Below are positions 1 to 27,584 of a DNA stretch of 64,000 bases, piece by piece (the stretch's first letter is position 1; each line of letters starts with the position of its first letter). Location: NCBI RefSeq assembly GCF_021018895.1, contig NC_079364.1, positions 19,180,885 through 19,244,884 on the forward strand, read 5' to 3'. The position numbers and the translations under genes were made by a program. Below the pieces are notes generated by a model. It did no database searches, was not told the origin of the DNA, and was given only the letters and a program-made list of their open reading frames with translations. Source of the stretch: Seriola aureovittata. Lineage: Eukaryota; Chordata; Actinopteri; Carangiformes; Carangidae.

Positions 1-4535
<4,535 letters not shown>

Positions 4536-4712
4536 CAGTGCAGTATGGTGGCGCTCCGCTCCACGTGCCATCCTCCTGACAGTGGCGAGTAGCGTTGCCG
4601 ATCAGCACCCCCCCAGGCAGACAGGAGTACTGCAGCACGGAACTGTATGTCCAACTGTGGGTTCCAGAAACTACTGCATTTGGGGGTACACCGGGGTCTC
4701 CACAGGAAATAG
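4536..4712 (-). CDS. csmd1: csmd1 exon, tandem sushi domain 8
   Basis: This 177-bp exon (phase 1 to 1) reads ISCGDPGVPPNAVVSGTHSW, then YSSVLQYSCLPGGVLIG and DGTWSGAPPYCT. It has four cysteines and the tryptophan. The acceptor is gtctctgtag and the donor is actg|gtaaca. A (TG)n tract begins about 45 bp upstream, and beyond it lies a decayed copy of the first half of this exon. Confidence 0.93.
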
Positions 4713-4754
4713 CTACAGAGACAGTGATAGATTTTAAGAAAGAGAGAGGAGGTA

Positions 4755-4758
<4 letters not shown>

Positions 4759-4800
<42 letters not shown>
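4759..4800. repeat. (TG)n microsatellite next to sushi exon
   Basis: About 42 bp of TG repeat lie between the sushi exon ending at 4712 and a decayed copy of its 5' half. Confidence 0.95.
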
Positions 4801-4802
<2 letters not shown>

Positions 4803-4804
4803 TG

Positions 4805-4876
4805 TGTCGGATTGTGTCCAACTATAGATTCCAGATACTACTGCATTAGGTGGTGCAGCTGGGTCATTGCAGTAGA
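4805..4876 (-). pseudogene. Decayed partial copy of sushi exon 4536-4712
   Basis: Read on the minus strand this piece gives VYCNDPAAPPNAVVSGIYSW, against ISCGDPGVPPNAVVSGTHSW in the real exon. The copy covers the exon 5' half and breaks off into the (TG)n tract. The splice acceptor is lost: the aligned bases read taactg instead of tgtag. It is therefore probably not an exon. Confidence 0.75.
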
Positions 4877-5417
4877 CAGTTAGAGGGATAGGGTGACAGC
4901 AAGGGAGAGGGTGAGATTAACTTGATAAGTAAAGGTAAAGTGTTTGTTGTTTTTGTTAGTGTGTGTAGTTGTGTCAAAGTGCACGCACGGGAAATAGAGA
5001 AAGAGAGAGGGATCAGTGAACTACATCAAGATAAAATGGAAAAGATAAAAAAAATTTCATTTACTGTCCAAAAAAACCCACAAAAACAGAGTTTTTTTTT
5101 TTTTTTTTTTAAATAATCAAGACATTTAACTTACAAATCTTTTATCAACTGGATATTACATAGCAGGTTTCCTTTGCTTACCCCATTTATCCCCCTTTTT
5201 GGCATTTTTGCCTTAATTTGATGTAGAGATAGACAGTAAGTTTTTGGAAAGAGAGAGGGTATGACATGCAACAAAGAAACCCAGCTGGAATTGAACTGAG
5301 GACTTTGTGGTTATGTGGTAGGCACCTTAATCATTAGGTTAATGCCATTTGTAATTTTACAATATAACTTGTACACACATGATTATGGCAGTATTCCTGC
5401 CTGTATGGCAGTATATA

Positions 5418-6806
5418 CACCACTCAAAACAATTAAGGGAACACTTAAATCATACATCGGATCTTGATGAATGAATTATTCAAGTTGGAAATCTTCACTG
5501 ATGTACATTGTATAAATTGTTGAGAACAAAATGACGTAACAACGGTCAATGGAAACCAAAACCATCAACCCATTGACAGCTCCGGATTCACAATCACTCC
5601 CAAAATCAAAGTAAAAAAATTGAATTCACAGGCTGATCCAACTTCCGTCACGGCAACTCATAATGTGACTCAGCAGTGTGTATGGCCCCACGTGCCCGTA
5701 TGCACTCCCCACAACATCTGGGCATGCTCCTGATGAGTGGTCGGATGGTGCCCCGGGGGATCTCCTCCCAGACCTGGATCAGGGCATCACTGAGCTCCTG
5801 GACAGTCTGCGGCGGTACTTGGCGGCGTCGGATGCACCAATACATAACGTTCCATAGGTGCTCAATTGGATTTAGGTCAGGGGAACATGAGGGTCAGTCA
5901 ATGGCATCAATGCCTTCGTCACCCAGGAACTGCCTACACACTCTGGCCACACGAGGCCGAGCATTGTCCTGCACCAGGAGGAACCCAGGGCCCACTGCAC
6001 CAGCGTAAGGTCTGACAATGGCTCTGAGGATTTCATCCCGGTACCGCAGTCAGGGTAACGTTGGCTATGACATGGAGGTCTGTGCAACCCTCCAAGGATT
6101 TGCCTCCCCAGACCATCACTGACCCACCACCAAACCTGCCAGTGTGAACCTGCCAATCTAGCTGCACGGTGCTGGGCTGTGATCACAGGTCCCACTAGAG
6201 GACGTCGGACCCTTGTGCCACCCTCATGGAGTCTGTTTCTGACAGTTTGGTCAGAAACATGCACACCAGTAGTCAGCTGGAGGTCATTTTGTAGGGCTCT
6301 GGCAGTGCTCCTCCTGTTCCTCCTCGCACAAAACAGCAGGTAACAGTCCTGCTGCTGGGTTGATGCCCTGCTACGGCCCTGTCCGGCTCTCCTCGTGTCA
6401 CGGCCAGTCTCCTGGTATCTCCCCCATGCTCATGAGACTGTGCTGGGAGACACAGCAAACCTTCTTGCGACGGCAGGTATGGATGTGCCATCCTGGAGGA
6501 GCTGTAATACCTGTGCAACCTGACTGGGCTGCAGGTACCGCCTCATGCTACCAGTAGTGACAACGACACTAGCAAAAAACTAAACTGGAGAATAATTAGG
6601 CAGGAAGGATCAGGAGAGAGCAATTGTCTGTGTCTTGCTTTTGCCTCTCCATTGCACCTGTTGGCACTTTCATTTGCACCAAAGCAGGTGAAATTGATTC
6701 ACAATCACTTGTGCTTCCTAAATGGACAGATTGATATCCCTGAAGTCCAACTGACTTGGTGTTATACTGTGATGATTAAGTGTTCCCTTGATTTTTTTGA
6801 GCAGTG
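5418..6806 (-). mobile_element. Degenerate Tc1/mariner-type transposon
   Basis: The ends are inverted copies: ctcaaaacaattaagggaac on the left and, reversed, ctcaaaaaaatcaagggaac on the right, over about 30 bp. A TA dinucleotide flanks each end, as expected for Tc1 target duplication. Minus-strand fragments resemble Tc1 transposase, from a helix-turn-helix part near 6170-6264 to a C-terminal piece at 5648-5845 (ALIQVWEEIPRG). They lie in different frames with stops, so the element is inactive. Length is about 1.39 kb. Confidence 0.85.
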
Positions 6807-7405
6807 TAGTTATGGCAGTAAACTTTATTTTTTAATGGGTTTAATTGAATTGCCTGAGAGAGAGAGAACCAATAACTCATCTCAAATTAAATTAAATAGT
6901 TAGAAAACTTAAAAAGAGTCACTCACCCTCTCATCTGTATCGAAAACTAGTTTTACAGAGCACAGGTTTCTGGAGGACACAGATGTGAAACTGCTCTCGA
7001 TTTTCTATTTCTGCCAAATGACTGGTCCTCCGATATCTCCCCTTACCCCCAAATTGTATTACTTCATACCCCATGCCCCAGTCACCACTCCTCTCCCCCC
7101 AATTTTCAGATAACACCTTGTTTCTTGAATGTAATGCTCGATGCACAGACACTGGCGTCTCACCAGTCTCTGTCCCTCTCACTGATTCCTCATCTCTACC
7201 TCTCTGTTGCTGTGTCCCTGTTCTGCAGTCCTGTTCGCCTCTCTCTGTTTCTCTCTTCATCTCTGAACCAGTCTCCTTCTCTCTATATTGCTCTCTAGTT
7301 TAATCTCTATGTTTCTATCAGCCATGGTAGCCCTCTGACAAGAACGCCTGTTGCCCTAAGAGACACATGCTCACCTATTTTTTCTGTACACACACACACA
7401 AACCT

Positions 7406-7407
<2 letters not shown>

Positions 7408-7439
<32 letters not shown>

Positions 7440-8560
7440 ATTTTATTTAAAGGCGCCTTTCTTGGCACTCAAGGACACCGTACACAGTTACACAAATTGA
7501 GATTAAAAACATATTAAGAATTAATTAACAACAATAAAAATGAAATATAAAAATAAAAACAATACAAAAGTGACAGTAGACAGTAGCAATGATGGTTGGA
7601 GTGGGACCAAACAGCTCGCAGACAGTGGATTCAAACGAGCTGGAGACGGGCACAGACACCGGCGAGACTTTCCACTTGTCGCGGTAAATTATCGCGAGAC
7701 CTCCTCCCCGACCGGAGCCACGGGGTTGACAGACGTAAACAAATCCACTAGGAGTGGATTCAACCAGCCGGGAGAAGTCGCTGGGTTGTTGCCATGTCTC
7801 GGCCAAACAAAGAAAGTCTAGCCCACGGTCTGCGATGATGTCCTGGACGAGATGTCCCCCGCCCGTCAGCGAGCGGATGTCCAGCAGAGCGAAGCCGAGT
7901 GAGGTGCCGTCGCAGCCGGCGGTGGTGCCAGCCGACGAGGCCAGGCGGGTCAACACACCGCGGTCGACAACCCGGCCGGTGGAGCGCTGAGGGGGCCGAG
8001 AGCTGGACCAGATGGACCCCACCGCTGCCGAGATGTCACAGTGGAAATTCCGGCGGGACCCTCGGCGAATGCATCTCCGGCGGGGCCGGAAGGCGACGTC
8101 CGGGTGAAGGTGGAGTGCCCCAGGCTTAGGTCCAGGCAGGCGACAGCGCAGCCGGAGCAGGTCAGCGGCCGAGCACTGAAGCATCACCAGCACTGGCAGG
8201 TGGACGGGCAGTAGAAAGAGCCAGACACATACGGACAAGATGTATGTCCTACCGTCCACATTGTGGACGAGAACTCAGGCAGTGTTCACCAGATAAACGT
8301 CAAGTGAGGCTCAAGCCGGAACAGAACAGATGAGCTAACGGTAGGCTAGTTAAGACTCACACGGACGTAGTGCCAGTAGATCGTAGAAATATTCCAAATG
8401 AAGGCAATTACAAGGTCCGATTAGGTTTATAGAAACTATAAAATAAGTCAGAACTTCTGAAAAGTTGAAAAAAAAATATTAAAAGTTAAAAAGTTAGGTT
8501 ACCGGCGAGCAGCGGCAGCAAGTTGCGCCAGCGTTCACTCTTGTTGCCATGGTAACGGGA
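7408..8560 (-). mobile_element. Internally deleted LINE (endonuclease start plus 3' tail)
   Basis: On the minus strand a 244-codon frame (8259-7525) contains an APE-type endonuclease start: LLDIRSL, then GLDFLCLAETW, SGFVYVCQPRGSGRGGGLA and PTIIATVY. The frame then runs straight into a tail ending ggcgccttt, aaataaaatg and (ATT)n. Reverse transcriptase is absent. The retained 5' region and 3' tail with the middle missing suggest a non-autonomous derivative of an L2/CR1-like LINE. The 5' limit near 8560 is approximate. Confidence 0.75.
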
Positions 8561-8969
8561 GCCTCTTTACTTTAAGCCTCTTTCTTTCATACTCTTGCCC
8601 TCCTTTTATGATTGCTCCCCCCCATTTTCTCCCTTTAACCCTCTCTTACACTCCCAGCTCCTCATTCGCTCCTCATCTTCCTCCCAGTGGCTCTTCAAGC
8701 CATTTCACTCCTCAAATTGCTTTTCCTGACAAATATAAAGAAAAATAAATAGAAATCCACCTACCTATGATGACTTGTGTTCAACACGACAAACCTTTGT
8801 ACATATTTTTTTTTTATAGAATTCCAAAAAGTTTTTCTTTATATGGCTATGAATTTTATTCAACTTCTCTCTGTGTCTGTTCATCTCTCATTGGTCTCCT
8901 AACCCTGTATTGTCATTGTTCCTCTCAATTCAAATAATTTTCAAACTACCTGTATTTGTCCATCCATAC

Positions 8970-9158
8970 CTTGGCAGCGAGGGATTGGTCGGTCCCACCG
9001 TCCATCATGCTGACATGTGAGAAGCGCAGAGCCCAGCAGGTAGAAGCCTCGTTTACAGTGGATTGCCACACTTACGCCATAGCTGAAGACTTCTGGGTAA
9101 CGTAGGCCTGACTGGCGTACACCATTCTCCACATGGCCGGGGTCCGAACAGTTTACAA
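8970..9158 (-). CDS. csmd1: csmd1 exon, tandem sushi domain 7
   Basis: This 189-bp exon (phase 1 to 1) reads VNCSDPGHVENGVRQSGLR, then SYGVSVAIHCKRGFYLLG and GRWDRPIPRCQ. It has four cysteines and the tryptophan. The acceptor is acttctgcag and the donor is caag|gtatgg. Confidence 0.93.
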
Positions 9159-10850
9159 CTGCAGAAGTGAGCAGAAAACACTGTTTGAACCTCCGGTATT
9201 AAAATAGTTAGTAAGTAGATACAAATGTTTCTCCACTTTCTTTAGGCAAGCATGGTTCACATGTAGCTAGGAAAAGTCAAGTCTACTAAAATAGTAGTAC
9301 CTAAACACTACTGTTAAAACTGCAGTATTTAAAAGAGGAGAGGAGAGGAGAGGAGAGAAGTAAACTGAGATTATGGACATTTATTAATCATCATCATTTT
9401 GTGTCATCATCGACGGGTTTACTGTTGCATGACTGCATCCATCCATAAAATCTGATGGATAACATTGTGGGAAAGTAGCATAAACGCCAAGGGCACAAAC
9501 TTTTTTGGACTAATTGTGAACAATGTGGCAAACAGTAAATATAGTGCTCTGTATAGTAAATAGGGAGGGATTTCAGATACAGCTTGTACCAATCAACAAA
9601 ATAATCAATTCAGAATTAAGTGACTCTCCCCATGATGGAACTTTAGAGCATAACCACCAGAGAACAGGCTGAACCCTGAACCACAGTGTTGCAAATTCAG
9701 ATCGTCCTTGTTGCTCTATCCTGCTTTTTTCTGAACTGCTCTTTTGTCATACCCTTCTTTGTTCTCTACTCTCTCCTCTGGTCCCTTCTACTCTGCTCTG
9801 CTCTCTGGGTGGATGCCAGTCCAATAAGAGTGGAGTTTGATTTTCCACATGTCACAGGGGAGACTGACATTCACTCAACTTCAAGTCCATGGGGGACATG
9901 GATATGGGTGTGTGCGTGTGTGCGTGTGTGTGTGTGTGTGTGTGTGAGTGTGTCTGGCACCCTATGGGAACAAAGAAAGTTTCAGTCTCATAACTGACAG
10001 CTGCTGCTGGGAGGGAGAGAGACACACACAGAAAAAGTGTGGGAGATGGAGAGAGCAAGCAAGCGAGAATGAATCCCTTCAATGGAAAACCCATGTGAGC
10101 AACTACACTTTATCGATCTGCTCTCATGACTTTGCTGAATGCCTGTGCGTTTGTGTTTTAGTATATCATAACAGTTACACAACCAGAGTTCTGCGGAGGC
10201 TTGTAGTATAATGTCCACGCATGGTTAGCAGAGGAGGGGAACATGTCTCTGGACATGTACCCAGCTGTGTGTGTGTGTGTGTCTGTGTGTGCACATTTAA
10301 ATTTGTCTATTTATCTATTTATAGACACGTACACACATACCACACTGATTGTGGCTGAATACAGCTCAATGGTAAGTGTGTGTTTACACTACAATTATTT
10401 AGTTCACAATTTAACAGTCTGCTGGCAGCACATTTGCACAAAAATTTTCCAGTTGACATACTGTAGCTAGAAGCAAACTGAGCCAACAAATACCGAGTAC
10501 ATACTGACCATTTAAAATGTGTGGTTTAGTTGGATCTAATGTTTTTTAGAAACCATCATTCCATTTGATTACAATGACATCTTACACACCTGCTGTTGAA
10601 AGGTGGCAACATCAGTAGAACTATCTGAATGTAATTATTTCACAGTGAAAACAATGGATGCACCTGAAAGATGCATTACTGAATGACAAAGCACATTTGC
10701 ACAACAGCTTTTTCTTGTTCTTCACATCTACCCACACCATCTTATCCTACTCTATGTAGTCTAATCTGCAGAACTGATTCAACTAATGCATCTATAGGGA
10801 TGTACATGGGTATAAGTCCGTAACTCTGTGTTAATATATGTGTTTGTGAC
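9159..10850 (-). other. csmd1 intron
   Basis: No exon was recognised. It holds a short (GGAGA)n run near 9334-9358, a (TG)n tract at about 9907-9949 and a shorter one near 10266-10290. Confidence 0.6.
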
Positions 10851-11024
10851 CTTTGCAGACAGGTAGGGGGCTGCTCCACTGCCCGTTGAGTCGGCACTGA
10901 GCACGAGCATTTCCGCTGAGGATGTAACCTCTGTTACAGGTGAAGTTGACAACATCATTGAGGTTGAACTCGCTGCCATTGGTCCGCCCGTTGGCTGGGT
11001 TGCCGGGATGACCACAAGTGATCG
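10851..11024 (-). CDS. csmd1: csmd1 exon, tandem sushi domain 6
   Basis: This 174-bp exon (phase 1 to 1) reads ITCGHPGNPANGRTNGSEFN, then LNDVVNFTCNRGYILSG and GQWSSPLPVCK. It has four cysteines, the tryptophan and two glycosylation motifs (NGS, NFT). The acceptor is taccccctcag and the donor is aaag|gtcaca. Confidence 0.94.
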
Positions 11025-15568
<4,544 letters not shown>

Positions 15569-15766
15569 TCTTGCATGTAGCTGGGTCATCTGATCCCTCC
15601 CAGGTCCCATTGGCAAGGCAGCGAAGAGTCCGATGCCCGACACCCAAATAGTACCCTGATGAGCATTCCAGCATCATCATAGACCCAAACTCTCCCAACC
15701 TACCATAGAGTAGGTGGTAGGTCATGTGGTCTGACAAGATGCTGTCAATGCTAGGGCAGTGGACCG
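15569..15766 (-). CDS. csmd1: csmd1 exon, tandem sushi domain 3
   Basis: This 198-bp exon (phase 1 to 1) reads AVHCPSIDSILSDHMTYHL, then GEFGSMMMLECSSGYYLG and LRCLANGTWEGSDDPATCK. It has four cysteines and the tryptophan. The donor is aaga|gtaagt. This domain is less like remembered CSMD1 than its neighbours. Confidence 0.9.
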
Positions 15767-16304
15767 CTGGAAAGTAAAATTTGTATCAAATTATGATTAA
15801 ATGAAACATTATTTTACAGTTTTCAAACTTTCTTTGTTTAACTTTCAGTTTATATAAATGCCAGCACTAAATACCGCATGAGCCTGTATGATGCACAATT
15901 CATAACCTATGAAAATCTATAATCTTATCTAAAGGTCATCAGGAAGCAAAACTTTGAGGGAGTAAGGATCCAGTCCAACTTACTTGGTCTAAGTGATAGG
16001 CCTAAAAACAGCATCTATAACATCTATTTTAATTGACTGATTTATATTTACTCACAGATGCCTTACAATTCAACTTTTTTATCCCTGCTTTTTTGGATCT
16101 GGTTGGTTCTTGGTTTTTTAAAATACCATAATAACCAGGATACTGTACACTACAGACATTGTGCAAAGAAACTTTTTTTATGCATTAGTCATACAGTGGG
16201 GTCAAAAACTGCAAGATACGGTGAAAAGCTCTGAAAATAGCTAGTAAGTGGACCTAAAGATTTTTTCCTTGTCAGCTCATACTCTTGTCTAAAAAAAAAC
16301 TTAC
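15767..16304 (-). other. csmd1 intron
   Basis: This 538-bp AT-rich intron shows no recognisable element. Confidence 0.65.
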
Positions 16305-16490
16305 GTAGACATCTGGGGGCTGAGGCAGCATTACTCCAGCTGCCATCCTCCAAACACACTGCTGTTATTGAAACATCGGGGTCAAGGTGGTAACCATGGT
16401 TACATTGGTAGGTAACCTGGCTACCAACAGTGTACTGGTAAGCATGGAAGCTGCCGTTGCCCGGTGACTGAGGAATCCCACACGAGATTG
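16305..16490 (-). CDS. csmd1: csmd1 exon, tandem sushi domain 2
   Basis: This 186-bp exon (phase 1 to 1) reads AISCGIPQSPGNGSFHAYQ, then YTVGSQVTYQCNHGYHL and LEDGSWSNAASAPRC. It holds four cysteines and the tryptophan. Only 92 bp of intron separate it from the previous sushi exon, the shortest intron found. Confidence 0.93.
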
Positions 16491-16582
16491 CTGCCACATG
16501 ACAGAGACAGAGGAGTTGAAGAGGGCATTCCTCTGAGACAGCAAGTTTTTAACTCATGTCATCATCACTTGATGAATTTTAC

Positions 16583-16771
16583 CTTGACAAAAAGGTGGTA
16601 GCGTATCCCATTGGAACAGCCCATTGGAGTGAAGCTTGCACGTGGCATTGGCTGTGCCTACGAGGCGATAACCACGGTTACAAAAGAACTGAAGTCTGCT
16701 ACCTGGACGGAGCTTGGTTCGGTTGACCACGCCCCCATTCACTGGAGGATCATTAATGCTACAGTAGGCAG
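16583..16771 (-). CDS. csmd1: csmd1 exon, first tandem sushi domain after CUB14
   Basis: This 189-bp exon (phase 1 to 1) reads AYCSINDPPVNGGVVNRTK, then GSRLQFFCNRGYRLVG and QWDTLPPFCQ. It has four cysteines and the tryptophan. It is the first of nine consecutive one-exon sushi domains and marks the change from alternating CUB/sushi to sushi only. Confidence 0.93.
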
Positions 16772-21122
<4,351 letters not shown>

Positions 21123-21194
21123 CATCAAAAATCTCCAGCTCATCAAACTGCTTCTCGCTGTGGAACATCTCCACATAGATATTGATGGTATAAC
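21123..21194 (-). CDS. csmd1: csmd1 exon, CUB14 part 2
   Basis: This 72-bp exon (phase 1 to 1) reads YTINIYVEMFHSEKQFDELE, then IFD. It holds the middle strands of CUB14, with the SEKQFDELEIFDG signature completed by the next exon. The acceptor is ttgcccag and the donor is gatg|gtagac. Confidence 0.92.
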
Positions 21195-22282
21195 CTGGGC
21201 AACGAGAGAAACTCATTTACAATCACATTCAAAAAGCAAGAATATGCAATATAAAGTGTATACCACACACACATGCTGTACACACACACTATGCAGAAAC
21301 CTTAATGCATATGCATTATGTATGTAAGTGCAGATATACATATATAATACATAGACACGCTATATTTTACATACACACACAGAATCTCACTTTACATACA
21401 GGTACATACAGACAGTCTCTCACACTGTACAAAATACAATCAATTTTTGCAAATATAAATGTACACATATGATTATTTCACCACCTCAATCATAACTCTA
21501 CACACACAGAGAGCTGTCTATACACACACTGTATGCACTAGGGATGTCAACAGAACCAAAACTTTGGTACCAAGCTGATGCCAAAATTGTGACGGTTCTT
21601 GTTTTTGCTATAATGCACAAGGTACCAAAGGTGTTCTAGGTACTGGGGATGCGATTCCCCCAGAACTAACAAGAGAAGTATAATAACCCTACAAGCTTTT
21701 GTCTGACATCAAACTCAAAGAGAAGAAGAAGGCAGGCACAGTAAACAATAACAATACGTGGAATGGTAGCGACATGTGAGGGTGCAGCGACAGGTCTGCC
21801 ACGACTTATGGAACAAAAAAAAAACATGCCAAGACTGTTGTGTGGAGATATTTTGTATTTGATGTGGATCATCAGAGACAAGTTATAGACAACCAAAAGC
21901 CAGTATGCTAATGGTGTCAGAGCATTTAAGATGAAAGGAGGAAAAACCTCAAACTTATGAAAGCATCCGGATCTGCGCACAGAATTCAGGGTGAGTGAAT
22001 TTCCGTTTTTAACTATAACGCCGACTTTTTAAATAACTATATAAATAACCATGTATCTGTCACCATCTTAGTCAATTTAAACTACTGCTTGCACATTGAC
22101 ATGGAGGTGTGTGTGTTTGGTGTGTGTTAGCACACTGTGTGTACAGCAGCCTCTGTTCTGTTTTCTGCTGTGGTATAAAATTTAGTATTGAGAATCATGG
22201 AATTTAATTGGTTTTGGTATCCTCTACCAAATTTTTGGTATTGTGACATCCCTGCTATGCACCCCCTTCACACACACTGTAC
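21195..22282 (-). other. csmd1 intron, mostly hAT relic
   Basis: The first 340 bp or so are TG/CA- and TA-rich. The rest is the hAT relic at 21539-22254. Confidence 0.7.
21539..22254 (+). mobile_element. hAT (ZBED-type) transposon relic
   Basis: The ends are tagggatgtc and, reversed, cagggatgtc, followed inward by further inverted similarity (accaaaa, tttggta). Flanking 8-mers gtatgcac (21531-21538) and ctatgcac (22255-22262) differ at one base and fit a hAT target duplication. On the plus strand near 21838-21975 a decayed BED zinc finger can be read (VWRYFVFDVDHQ, then KPVC, then a stop). The element is about 716 bp with the rest of the transposase missing. Confidence 0.75.
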
Positions 22283-22399
22283 CTGGAACCATGCGTAACA
22301 GCCAGGAGCATGTCTGGCTGTTGGGGTAGTTGCTAGGAAACCCAGGGCTTAGTATGACTCCTGATGACGCAGACCGCTCCTCATTGGCTGGGCACTGGG
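22283..22399 (-). CDS. csmd1: csmd1 exon, CUB14 part 1
   Basis: This 117-bp exon (phase 1 to 1) reads [19 protein letters not shown], then PSNYPNSQTCSWLLRMVP. It begins the last CUB domain, with both first-disulfide cysteines. The acceptor is cccctccag and the donor is ccag|gtacag. A hAT transposon relic ends only 28 bp beyond the donor. Confidence 0.92.
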
Positions 22400-25979
<3,580 letters not shown>

Positions 25980-26060
25980 CTATCTGGAAGTCTTCATCTT
26001 CAAAGATCACTTCGGCATTCTCCACAACAGGGGGAGGAGGGCATTTCTTTAGACGGTAAG
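25980..26060 (-). CDS. csmd1: csmd1 exon, sushi domain after CUB13, part 1
   Basis: This 81-bp exon (phase 1 to 1) reads YRLKKCPPPPVVENAEVIF, then EDEDFQI. It carries sushi cysteine 1. The acceptor is ctctccag and the donor is atag|gtaata. Confidence 0.9.
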
Positions 26061-27438
26061 CTGGAGAGAGGTGCAATACAGTAAAGTACCTTTAAGATTT
26101 CATTTGAAAAAAGTGAAATACAGTGATGTTTACACTGTCAATGTAGTTGCATAATTGTAACTGAAAGGATGTGTGTTGGTGGTTATTATACATAAGTATC
26201 TTTTATATTGTATCTTTTATATTTGTTGATCATTAAATCAATGTGCATGAACCAAAAAATGGGAACCACAAAACAAAAGAACCTAGTCTGACAGCAGAAA
26301 ATGTAAGACAGGTTATCATGTATTTCTATGGAAATAATAAAAATAATAAAGAATATCATCAGAATAAAAATCATAATAATCATCATAATAATCATAATAA
26401 TTTCAGTATAAAGCAAAGAGGAATTGTGGAGTAAATCTCACATAGAGTATGGTGCTGAGTCAGTCAGGGTAGTCTTGTGGGATAAAGGAAACACTACACG
26501 ATTGAATTCACAAGTCAAAAACAGTGTCAAACTCTGCAAGAACAACTTAAGAAGTGAATTCAGCCTCCCAGATATGTTTCTCAGTGACTTGAATAACAAA
26601 CATAAGCAAACAACATCATTAATTATTTCATTTTAAACCGCATTTTTTTGTCTACCTGCATACTGGGGAGAGATCTGGTTTCCTACTTTGGATAAATGAA
26701 AAAAAAAAAAGAAAAAGGGAAACTGATGTTTTTAAGTGTAGCTGATCCGAACCCCTTTTTAAGTAATGATTCGCTGGTTCCATAAACAAAAGCATACTTA
26801 AACACAAAGGTGCAGATAGTTTGTATGTTTCCCTCAAAAACAGTTGTTTGAGGTTAGAGAAAACAAGGCGCACGCTGAGCAACAAGGCAGTGAGTTGCAT
26901 TCTTTGTCACTGGTACTGTGTAATTTTAACAAAACTCGGAGCTCCAGTTACAAAAGCTGCACCTCAGCGTGCACAGACTTCCAGTGATTCCTCAGAATAT
27001 ATTCTGTGTTGAAATAAACACATCACATGAGATAGACATCCTCAGAGATACGAACTTGTTTATTCTTAAAAACTGTGAATAACGCTGGAGTGATGGAGCT
27101 GGCGACGGAATAGAGTGAAAGGAGAAAAGTGGGCACATCACACTCTCATACTAAGACAATATCAATTCATAAATCAAGATGGATTGTTTGGGGAAATTAG
27201 TTTGGTGGTGTATTTACAAACACAGGTGGCATGTAGAAATATTAAACCAAAAACTACTCCCATGCATTCAGTTGTAGAAACAGGTTTTGGCACAGAACTT
27301 GTTACTTGGTTTTGTCTCTACACCCATTTGTTCATTCTTTAATGTTGTACATGAAAATACTGTATGAGGACACCAATACTACAGGTATGTTTGTGTATGT
27401 GTGTGTGTGTGTGAGGGAGAGAGTGTGTGTATCTGTAC
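26061..27438 (-). other. csmd1 intron
   Basis: No exon was recognised. An AT-rich simple repeat of (AATAAT/CATAAT) type lies at about 26330-26405, and an interrupted TG tract at about 27390-27431 sits against the CUB13 donor. Confidence 0.6.
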
Positions 27439-27584
27439 CATGGAAGTTGAGAATGAAGAACCCTCCAGTTGAAAAGTCAGAGTGGAAGCGGATCAGGACC
27501 TGTGGGCTGGTGCTGTAGGCAGACTCTAATGCTGTGTTGCCACTGAAGACTCCCAGCTGAGGGCTGGATGTATCTGGACCGTCC
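27439..27584 (-). CDS. csmd1: csmd1 exon, CUB13 part 2
   Basis: This 146-bp exon (phase 2 to 1) restores the split W and continues DGPDTSSPQLGVFSGNTALE, ending HSDFSTGGFFILNFH. It completes CUB13. The junction WDGPD fits CSMD1 and argues against CSMD2. The acceptor is tttatttag. Confidence 0.93.

Larger units (their letters stand above)
4713..8969 (-). other. csmd1 intron with exon echo, Tc1 element and LINE
   Basis: This intron holds a (TG)n tract at 4759-4800, the decayed half-exon at 4805-4876, a poly-T run at 5091-5110, a Tc1-type element at 5418-6806, an (AAT)n tract at 7408-7438 and an internally deleted LINE to about 8560. The rest, including pyrimidine-rich DNA at about 7070-7300, shows no gene. 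Confidence 0.7.

Noticed and set aside
22048..22066. 19-bp match accatgtatctgtcaccat between the hAT relic and the sushi exon near 41275-41293
   Set aside because: Neither flank extends the match; most likely coincidence, and a hAT origin for the conserved sushi exon is implausible.
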